From: an uncultured Ruminococcus sp.
GTDB lineage: Bacteria; Bacillota; Clostridia; Oscillospirales; Ruminococcaceae
Assembly: GCA_900319195.1 (NCBI GenBank)
Contig: ONNL01000144.1
Span: 1-6,146, forward strand
Direction of reading: 5' to 3'
Length of the DNA: 6,146 nucleotides
Shown in pieces: positions 1 to 4,695 of the stretch (the stretch's first letter is position 1; each line of letters opens with the position of its first letter). The notes beneath the pieces are model-generated. The model had not been told where the DNA came from. It ran no database searches and was given only the letters and a program-made list of their open reading frames with translations. A program made the translations under genes and the position numbers.

Positions 1-48
1 AAAGCCGTAATACCGATAGAAAATGCATATAAAATGAAAAAGTTCTAA
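1..48 (+). CDS. possible 3' end of an upstream gene (partial)
   Basis: Reading from base 1, frame 1 stays open for 15 codons (KAVIPIENAYKMKKF) and stops at TAA 46-48; the other two forward frames stop within the first 30 bases or so. The gene-like peptide and the promoter beginning nine bases after the stop fit the tail of a preceding gene. Fifteen codons are too few to identify a family or to prove coding, so this is a tentative call. No terminator is visible between the stop and the next promoter. Confidence 0.3.
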   Translation, partial: KAVIPIENAYKMKKF

Positions 49-56
49 TAATGTGC

Positions 57-85
57 TGGACATTGCCCCGATTTTGTGCTATAAT
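57..85 (+). promoter_or_regulatory. sigma-A-type promoter of the GGDEF gene
   Basis: The -35 box TGGACA (57-62, five of six consensus bases) and the -10 box TATAAT (80-85, perfect) are 17 bp apart. TGC directly before the -10 makes it an extended -10 promoter. Transcription should begin near base 92, leaving a leader of about 59 nt before the TTG start codon. A second TATAAT at 100-105 lies inside the adjacent palindrome but has no convincing -35 box. Confidence 0.8.
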
Positions 86-106
86 AATTATATCTAAGAT
101 ATAATT
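86..106. promoter_or_regulatory. perfect 21-bp palindrome at the transcription start; likely operator
   Basis: The arms AATTATATCT (86-95) and AGATATAATT (97-106) are exact reverse complements around a single central A. The palindrome starts at the base after the -10 box and covers about -6 to +15 relative to the predicted start. That is a classic position for a dimeric repressor to block RNA polymerase. The arms are almost all A/T, so as RNA the one-base loop would make a poor hairpin, which favours a DNA-binding role. The binding protein is not known. Confidence 0.6.
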
Positions 107-139
107 TGTCTATACAAGCAGCAACACCAACAGAAAAGC

Positions 140-144
140 GGTGA
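140..144 (+). promoter_or_regulatory. ribosome binding site that decides the TTG start
   Basis: GGTGA at 140-144, in the context AAAGCGGTGA, matches the end of the consensus AAGGAGGTGA with one interruption. It sits six bases before TTG 151. An in-frame stop (TGA 142-144) lies just upstream, so TTG 151 is the first possible start. The GTG at 141 is in another frame, and the next in-frame ATG is 75 codons downstream. Confidence 0.6.
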
Positions 145-150
145 TATATA

Positions 151-1938
151 TTGAACGACCCATGTGGATTTCTGACCGATAAGCTGTACATCGTCGGACG
201 TGTCACGGTCGATAAGAGCCTGCACACACAGAGAGCTGACGAGAATTTTTTCAGCTACTTCGGGAATGCCGTTATATACTCGATTCGCAGCACCATTGAC
301 GACGCGGACGCTGACAGGCTCATCGACTGCATAAACAGCACGGGTGTCGGTGAGGTGCGTAAGACCGTCATCAGAATGAAGGGCGTAAACGGCGAGCTAA
401 GGTGGATACTCGCGTCTGTGAGGACTGTCGGGGACGGAAAGGACGAGCTCTACAGCATAACCTTCAGCGACGTCCTCTCGCTTGAATCCCTTGCATATAA
501 GCGTGAGCACCGTCTCTCAGAATACCGCCATGTGCTCAGCCTTTCAAGCGACCTCGCATTTGAATACTCCTTCGAGACCAAAAGAATACGCATTTACATC
601 TTCGACAGCTGCCGTGAGACAGCCATAATCGACGAGGAGCTCGAAAAATGGCGCACTGAGTCTATCGAGTCGGGGTACATACTCTCGCGCTATATCGAGA
701 CCTTCAACAGCCTGTGCCGTGATATTAAAAATGCCGTGTACAGATTCGACTACGAGCTTGAAACATCTGTCCTGACAGCAGGCAAAAACCGCGAGCTGTG
801 CCTGTTCCGCGGCATCACGCGCTATGACGACCCCGACACCAAAAAGGTCAGCGGCATCATCTCCGTTGTGAGCTCCCGTCAGAAGAGCAAGGACGTAAAT
901 CTCGCCCTTGAGGCGAGCAAGGATTCACTCTCGGGACTGCTCAACAAACGCGCGGTCAACGACTATGCGGTGCGATTACTCAACGAAAAGCCGCAGTACA
1001 ACGTCAATCTTGTCATAGTCGAGATAGACAATTTCAACGAGATAAACAGCAGCTACGGTCATCTCTTCGGTGACGAGGTCATCTATACCGTCGCAGGCAT
1101 TATCAAGCATGAGATAGGCACTCGCGGCATTGCAGGACGTATCAGCGGAAGCGGATTCCTCATCGTCATTGACGGCACCAAGGACGAGGACGACCTGCGC
1201 GGCATACTCAGAGCGATACGCACGAACACCGAATTTGCCTTTGCGGACAGGCTCGAAAACTTCAAGCTGACCTGTTCAATGGGCGCTTCGACCTACCCCA
1301 TTGACAGCAAGGACTACGACGAGCTGTTCATGCAGGCGGACAAAGCCCTGTATATAGCCAAGGAGAAGGGTCAGAACAGGTACGTTATCTACGACATCAA
1401 CAAGCACGGTCCCGTCGAGAAGGACGTCGAGAACAAGATCGCATTTCTCAGCTCGAGCGACACCGCCTCGGAAAAGCTCAGCTTCACGGGTCAGCTTGCG
1501 GAGAGCCTTGTGCTCGGACGTATCCCCGATATTTCGGTGCTTCTTGAACAGATACGCAGCAAATTCTCTATTGACGACATCTGCGTATTTGCAGGCAAGG
1601 ACATGAGCCTGATACTGAGCTGCGGAAATGCCGCCTCAAAGGACGCGCGGTACCTCTTTGAAAACCGCTATACAGAGCGCTTCAACGGTGACAGTATGTT
1701 CGTTATCGACAACGTAAACGAGCTTGAGGGGCGCGACGACAACGCCCTCGCACAGCTGAGAGAGCAGAATATCGGCGGAGCGATACAGTATCTCATGACT
1801 GAAAACAGCATTGTCAAGGGAATGATATCATTCTGCTATATATCGCGGTTCAAGAAATGGTCGGTATCGGATATAAACTACCTGTGCATAATCGGCAGGA
1901 CGGTAACTGCACTGCTGAAAAAGCAGGCATATATATAA
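151..1938 (+). CDS. soluble PAS-like / degenerate GGDEF / GAF-like signalling protein
   Basis: This 595-residue protein has no signal peptide or membrane segment and should be cytoplasmic. Residues about 35-115 look like a PAS fold (DDADADRLIDCI, then GELRWI), and about 125-245 like a second PAS-type region. A short helix leads into a GGDEF domain (about 255-415) with the usual start DSLSGLLNKR, EIDNFNEINSSYGHLFGD and ADKALYIAKEKGQNR. The active-site signature is SGSGF at 332-336, so the acidic metal and catalytic residues are replaced by Ser and Gly. The first metal Asp is Glu291, and the RxxD inhibitory site is missing. N299 and D308, matching the guanine-contacting residues of PleD by ungapped spacing, remain. 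Residues about 450-592 resemble a GAF domain. The family normally makes cyclic di-GMP from two GTP; this copy is probably catalytically dead and may bind a nucleotide or pair with an active partner (inference). It starts at TTG and has its own promoter. Confidence 0.85.
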   Translation: MNDPCGFLTDKLYIVGRVTVDKSLHTQRADENFFSYFGNAVIYSIRSTIDDADADRLIDCINSTGVGEVRKTVIRMKGVNGELRWILASVRTVGDGKDELYSITFSDVLSLESLAYKREHRLSEYRHVLSLSSDLAFEYSFETKRIRIYIFDSCRETAIIDEELEKWRTESIESGYILSRYIETFNSLCRDIKNAVYRFDYELETSVLTAGKNRELCLFRGITRYDDPDTKKVSGIISVVSSRQKSKDVNLALEASKDSLSGLLNKRAVNDYAVRLLNEKPQYNVNLVIVEIDNFNEINSSYGHLFGDEVIYTVAGIIKHEIGTRGIAGRISGSGFLIVIDGTKDEDDLRGILRAIRTNTEFAFADRLENFKLTCSMGASTYPIDSKDYDELFMQADKALYIAKEKGQNRYVIYDINKHGPVEKDVENKIAFLSSSDTASEKLSFTGQLAESLVLGRIPDISVLLEQIRSKFSIDDICVFAGKDMSLILSCGNAASKDARYLFENRYTERFNGDSMFVIDNVNELEGRDDNALAQLREQNIGGAIQYLMTENSIVKGMISFCYISRFKKWSVSDINYLCIIGRTVTALLKKQAYI

Positions 1939-1941
1939 ACT

Positions 1942-1975
1942 ATAGCAAACGACAAAAGTTTTTGGAGTTTGCTAT
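1942..1975 (+). other. inverted repeat just after the GGDEF stop codon
   Basis: ATAGCAAAC (1942-1950) pairs perfectly with GTTTGCTAT (1967-1975) across a 16-nt spacer, beginning three bases after the stop codon. The 3' side is CTGCAAGG rather than a T-run, and the stem is only nine pairs with three G:C, so it is not a convincing intrinsic terminator. It may protect the 3' end of the mRNA or be a weak transcription brake. Transcription may continue into the next gene. Confidence 0.4.
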
Positions 1976-1996
1976 CTGCAAGGCACTTTAAATCAT

Positions 1997-2039
1997 TTTT
2001 ATAGTCAACGTCGAATTATTTTTGACGTTGACTATAAAA
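1997..2039. promoter_or_regulatory. perfect 16-bp inverted repeat abutting the TSCPD ribosome site
   Basis: The arm at 1997-2012 (TTTTATAGTCAACGTC) is the exact reverse complement of 2024-2039, with an 11-nt spacer. Three further pairs (one G:U) can form inside, leaving a five-base loop. The right arm ends one base before the AAAGGAG ribosome site. There is no downstream T-run, so it is not a normal terminator on the + strand. It may be a 5' mRNA-stabilising or translation-tuning hairpin, or a repressor operator with half-site AGTCAACG. No confident promoter was found for the gene; TATAGT at 2000-2005 and TATAAA at 2033-2038 are possible -10 boxes inside the repeat but lack good -35 boxes. 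Confidence 0.65.
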
Positions 2040-2055
2040 CAAAGGAGAAATTACC

Positions 2056-2319
2056 ATGAGATATTCATACAAAACACAGATGACCTGTTCATCACAGATA
2101 GACTTCGACATTAACGACGGAATAATCACCAACATTTCCTTCATAGGCGGATGCAACGGCAACCTCAAGGCTATATCTAAGCTTGTTGACGGCTGGTCGG
2201 CACAGCAGATATCTGATAAGCTCGCAGGAAATCTCTGCGGCAGACGTCCCACCTCCTGCGCTGACCAACTTGCAAAGGCTGTATGTCAGGCTTATGAGAA
2301 GGAAAAGGCTCAGTCGTAA
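2056..2319 (+). CDS. small free-standing TSCPD-domain protein
   Basis: This 87-residue protein matches the short TSCPD-domain family (TIGR03905-type) over its whole length. Key features are GGCNGN at 31-36, then LVDGWSAQQISDKL, then CGRRPTSCADQLA at 61-73. The name motif TSCPD reads TSCAD here, with Ala in place of Pro. Cysteines at 11, 33, 61, 68 and 77 could bind metal. The same domain forms the C-terminal end of adenosylcobalamin-dependent ribonucleotide reductases; the role of the free-standing form is not established. Translation starts at ATG 2056, eight bases after AGGAG (2043-2047). It is preceded by a strong inverted repeat and followed by an intrinsic terminator. It is either a single-gene unit or the end of the GGDEF transcript. 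No ribonucleotide reductase gene is in the window. Confidence 0.85.
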   Translation: MRYSYKTQMTCSSQIDFDINDGIITNISFIGGCNGNLKAISKLVDGWSAQQISDKLAGNLCGRRPTSCADQLAKAVCQAYEKEKAQS

Positions 2320-2348
2320 GCAGAGCGCAATTTCCGGATAGTCATATC

Positions 2349-2386
2349 GCCGTTTGCGGAATTTTTCCGCAGGTGGCTTTTAATTT
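2349..2386 (+). terminator. intrinsic terminator after the TSCPD gene
   Basis: TGCGGAA (2355-2361) and TTCCGCA (2365-2371) form a perfect seven-pair stem with a three-base loop. Three G:U pairs and then GCC/GGC (2349-2351 with 2375-2377) extend it to about 13 pairs. TTTTAATTT follows at 2378-2386. The stem begins about 30 bases past the stop codon and ends just before the -35 box of the exporter operon, so it insulates the two units. Confidence 0.8.
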
Positions 2387-2387
2387 G

Positions 2388-2416
2388 TTGACATAACAGC
2401 AAAAATGTGCTAAAAT
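2388..2416 (+). promoter_or_regulatory. strong promoter of the exporter operon
   Basis: A perfect -35 box TTGACA (2388-2393), a 17-bp spacer and TAAAAT (2411-2416, five of six) are present, with TGC directly before the -10. The start is expected near 2423, giving a leader of about 106 nt ahead of the adaptor gene. The promoter overlaps the first copy of a tandem imperfect repeat, which suggests it is regulated. Confidence 0.85.
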
Positions 2417-2449
2417 TGTTAATATAACAACAATGTGCAAAACATTGTT
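2393..2449. repeat. tandem imperfect repeat across the exporter promoter
   Basis: Copy 1 (2393-2420) begins ATAACAGCA and contains AATGTGC, then TAAAATTGTT. Copy 2 (2424-2449) begins ATAACAACA and contains AATGTGC, then AAAACATTGTT. The copies align with two small gaps, and the AATGTGC blocks are 28 bp apart. Copy 1 covers the last base of the -35 box through the -10 box; copy 2 lies just past the transcription start. The layout looks like a strong and a weak binding site for one regulator. The regulator is not in the window. Confidence 0.6.
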
Positions 2450-2452
2450 GTT
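2426..2452. promoter_or_regulatory. palindrome with 11-bp arms just past the transcription start; operator or 5' hairpin
   Basis: AACAACAATGT (2426-2436) and ACATTGTTGTT (2442-2452) are exact reverse complements around a five-base centre, GCAAA. The site spans about +4 to +30 from the predicted start. It could be a repressor operator. As RNA it would form a hairpin at the extreme 5' end, and TTTT at 2451-2454 overlaps its base, so a stabilising or weak attenuating role is also possible. Confidence 0.65.
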
Positions 2453-2470
2453 TTAATGGCATTATGTCAC

Positions 2471-2497
2471 CTTACTGTAAGATTCAGTGCTTATAAT
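2471..2497 (+). promoter_or_regulatory. possible second promoter with a short dyad upstream
   Basis: A perfect TATAAT lies at 2492-2497, preceded by GTGCT, close to but not exactly an extended -10. No good -35 box stands 16-18 bp upstream. A short palindrome, CTTAC-T-GTAAG (2471-2481), occupies the -35 area instead, the arrangement expected where an activator or repressor replaces -35 contacts. A start near 2504 would give a leader of about 25 nt. This is weaker than the promoter at 2388-2416. Confidence 0.35.
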
Positions 2498-2528
2498 AGA
2501 GTCATAAAATAACTTAAAGGGGAAGAAT

Positions 2529-3989
2529 ATGAGATCAAAATATTTTCTGAGAGCTGCTGCGGCTCTCACATTTGCACAGATCGCTCTCTTCGGGACTGCT
2601 TCCTGCGGAGGAAAAGTCGAGATAGGAAACGATCCAATCGAAGTCTACACCATTGAAAAGCAGGATCTGCAAAACTTCATAAGCGTTTCGGGTACCGTCA
2701 AGGGCGCAAACGTTGTTAACATCACAAGCGACATCTCTGCAAAGGTCGCAAAGCTCAATGTCGAGGTCGGAAGTCAGGTAAAGGCGGGCGACGTGCTCTG
2801 CGTTTTCGACTCCACCGCTTTGCAGGAGGAATATGACACGCTGAAGAAGTCCGCGGACACCGCTGACAGCAAGACCAAGAGTCTCCACGACATCAACGCG
2901 CGTAACCTCGAAACCGCCAAGAGCGAAAAGCAGACAGCACTCGAAAGAGCACAGCGCGTCATCGACAACGCTACCAAGGCAAAGAGCGATGCCGAGGCAA
3001 AGCTTGCTTCACTCGACACGGAGAGAAACAACCTTAAAACTGCCTACGACAGCCGATACAACGCACTCATCGCCGCAGGTATGTCCGCGGCTGAGGCGGC
3101 TGAGGAATGCTCCGACAGCTATCAGCTCTACTACTCAAAGGAAGAGGAATACAATCAGCTCAAGGACAATATGTCCTCATACGACGACGCGATTTACGAT
3201 GCGAATACTGCTTATTCCGACGCGGAAAAGTCGGCTGATTCGGCAATACAGTCCGCTCAGGACGCGATAGACGCAGAGCAGTATGACACTGACGATTCGT
3301 ACTCGACTCAGCTTGCAGAGCTTGAAAAGAAGATAGCAAAGTGCACCGTTAAGGCGGAGCGTGACGGGATCGTTACAGCTTTGAATGTTGCGGAGGGCTC
3401 TATCCCGACAACCGAGGCTATAATGACTATCGAGGACGACTCGAAGCTCTCGATAAACGTATCTATCAGCGAGAACGACATTCTCAAGGTCAGCGAGGGT
3501 CAGAAGGCTGTTATAACCACGTCCGCTACGGGCGACACCGAGTTTGAGGGCAAGGTCGGTCGTGTTGTAAAGATAATCAGCGGTCAGACACAGAATATCT
3601 ACACAGGTCAGACCGAGACAAGCGGGTATTCCGCAGAAATAGAGATAGGCGACAACAGCGGCGAGCTCCTCATCGGCATGAATGCAAAGGTGAAGATAAT
3701 CCTCGACGAAAAGAGCGACGTTATCGCTGTTCCCTATGACGCTATCACCAAGGACGACGATGAGAAATTCAGCGTATTCGTTGCCGAGGGCAGCAGCGGT
3801 CAGAAGTACACCGTCAAGACTGTCCCCGTTGAGAAGGGTCTTGAATCCAACTACTTCACTGAGATAATCTCCGACGAAATTTCCGAAGGAGATATGGTCA
3901 TCACCGAGCCGGGACTCGTGTCTGACGGAGAGAGCATCGAAGTAGCCGAGGGATTCTACGAGAGTGCCGACGACAGCGAGGGCAACTGA
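2529..3989 (+). CDS. lipoprotein adaptor (membrane fusion protein) of a MacAB/YknXYZ-type ABC system
   Basis: This 486-residue protein begins with a basic start, a hydrophobic stretch (about 9-24) and a lipobox TASC with the lipid-accepting Cys at 26. It is therefore likely exported and anchored on the outer face of the membrane. The first half of the lipoyl-like domain is about 50-93 (SVSGTVKG, then VGSQVKAGDVL). A long Ala/Glu/Lys/Asp-rich coiled coil follows at about 95-270, then the second lipoyl half (KAERDGIVTALNVAEG, 275-290). Next come a beta-barrel domain (about 305-395) and a membrane-proximal domain (about 396-475), with an acidic tail. It is longer than E. coli MacA (371 residues), mainly because of the coiled coil. 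The family couples the permease to an outer partner or substrate. ATG 2529 is six bases after AGGGG (2518-2522). It is first in an operon with the ATPase and permease, one base before the ATPase start. Confidence 0.9.
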   Translation: MRSKYFLRAAAALTFAQIALFGTASCGGKVEIGNDPIEVYTIEKQDLQNFISVSGTVKGANVVNITSDISAKVAKLNVEVGSQVKAGDVLCVFDSTALQEEYDTLKKSADTADSKTKSLHDINARNLETAKSEKQTALERAQRVIDNATKAKSDAEAKLASLDTERNNLKTAYDSRYNALIAAGMSAAEAAEECSDSYQLYYSKEEEYNQLKDNMSSYDDAIYDANTAYSDAEKSADSAIQSAQDAIDAEQYDTDDSYSTQLAELEKKIAKCTVKAERDGIVTALNVAEGSIPTTEAIMTIEDDSKLSINVSISENDILKVSEGQKAVITTSATGDTEFEGKVGRVVKIISGQTQNIYTGQTETSGYSAEIEIGDNSGELLIGMNAKVKIILDEKSDVIAVPYDAITKDDDEKFSVFVAEGSSGQKYTVKTVPVEKGLESNYFTEIISDEISEGDMVITEPGLVSDGESIEVAEGFYESADDSEGN

Positions 3990-3990
3990 A

Positions 3991-4695
3991 ATGCCTGAAA
4001 GAATAATTGAAATGCACAACATCATCAAGCGCTACTATATCGGCAAGCCGAATGAGCTCCAGATACTCAACGGCATCTCGCTGAATGTCAACGAAGGCGA
4101 ATTTGTCTCGATAGTCGGGGCTTCGGGCTCGGGAAAAAGTACGCTGATGAACATGATAGGACTGCTCGACAAGGCTACCGAGGGACAGTATTTCCTCAAC
4201 GGCAACGATGTCAGCAGTCTCAATGACAAAAAGCTCAGCGAGATAAGGTGCAGGGAGATAGGCTTTGTCTTTCAGACCTTCAATCTCGTCGGAAAGACCT
4301 CGGCACTCCGCAATGTAGAGCTGCCCATGATGTACGCGGGACTCTCAAGGAAAAAGCGCACCGAGCGTGCAAAGGAGCTGCTCGAGCTTGTTGAGATGAG
4401 CGACCGCGCCACCCACAAGCCTAACGAGCTCTCGGGCGGACAGAAACAGCGTGTGGCGATAGCTCGTGCAATGGCAAACGACCCGTCGATAATACTTGCC
4501 GACGAGCCTACGGGCGCTCTCGACAGCAAGACAGGTCACATGGTAATGGACATCTTCCATAAGCTCCACGAAAAAGAGGGCAAGACCATCGTGCTCATAA
4601 CTCACTCGCAGGAGCTTGCCGCTGAGACCGACAGGATAATCACTATCAGTGACGGCTCGATAATTTCCGATTCTGCGGAGGTGAGCAGTCAGTGA
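3991..4695 (+). CDS. ABC transporter ATPase, MacB/LolD/YknY type
   Basis: This 234-residue ATPase has the full motif set: Walker A GASGSGKST (43-51), Q-loop Gln95 in GFVFQTFNL, signature LSGGQ (147-151), Walker B IILADEP with Glu172, D-loop GALD (175-178) and switch His205 in LITHS. It should hydrolyse ATP on the cytoplasmic face and drive the FtsX-type permease encoded next. I chose ATG 3991 over the in-frame GTG at 3964. GAGGG at 3978-3982 is eight bases before ATG 3991, the start comes one base after the adaptor's stop codon, and the family's conserved sequence begins almost at once (IIEMHNIIKRYY). The GTG would add nine residues unlike the family. All catalytic residues are present, so it is expected to be active. 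Confidence 0.95.
   Translation: MPERIIEMHNIIKRYYIGKPNELQILNGISLNVNEGEFVSIVGASGSGKSTLMNMIGLLDKATEGQYFLNGNDVSSLNDKKLSEIRCREIGFVFQTFNLVGKTSALRNVELPMMYAGLSRKKRTERAKELLELVEMSDRATHKPNELSGGQKQRVAIARAMANDPSIILADEPTGALDSKTGHMVMDIFHKLHEKEGKTIVLITHSQELAAETDRIITISDGSIISDSAEVSSQ
4677..4684 (+). promoter_or_regulatory. near-perfect ribosome site for the permease, inside the ATPase gene
   Basis: GGAGGTGA lies within the last codons of the ATPase gene and is complementary to the 16S rRNA 3' end, seven bases before GTG 4692. That GTG overlaps the ATPase stop as GTGA. The site fixes the GTG as the permease start and indicates coupled translation of the two proteins. Confidence 0.85.

Noticed and set aside
45..227. 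Minus-strand 60-codon open frame over the promoter and start of the GGDEF gene
   Set aside because: It runs across a near-consensus promoter, its palindrome and the true start, with no recognisable protein features.
2332..2361. Alternative pairing TTCCG/CGGAA that could compete with the TSCPD terminator, as in an attenuator
   Set aside because: It is only five pairs, much weaker than the 13-pair terminator stem, and lies after the gene it would need to control.
2456..2512. 18-codon open frame (MALCHLTVRFSAYNRVIK) in the exporter leader, a possible leader peptide
   Set aside because: There is no ribosome site before its ATG, only the palindrome arm and T-run. It also overlaps the second possible promoter, and there is no stop-codon or codon-repeat pattern that would suggest attenuation.
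3964..3990. Upstream GTG start for the ATPase gene
   Set aside because: It would overlap the adaptor by 26 bases and add nine residues unlike the family; ATG 3991 has a properly spaced GAGGG.
3177..4028. Long minus-strand open frame (283 codons) opposite the adaptor gene
   Set aside because: It is antisense to a well-supported gene, with no ribosome site or recognisable motif; it is a shadow frame.
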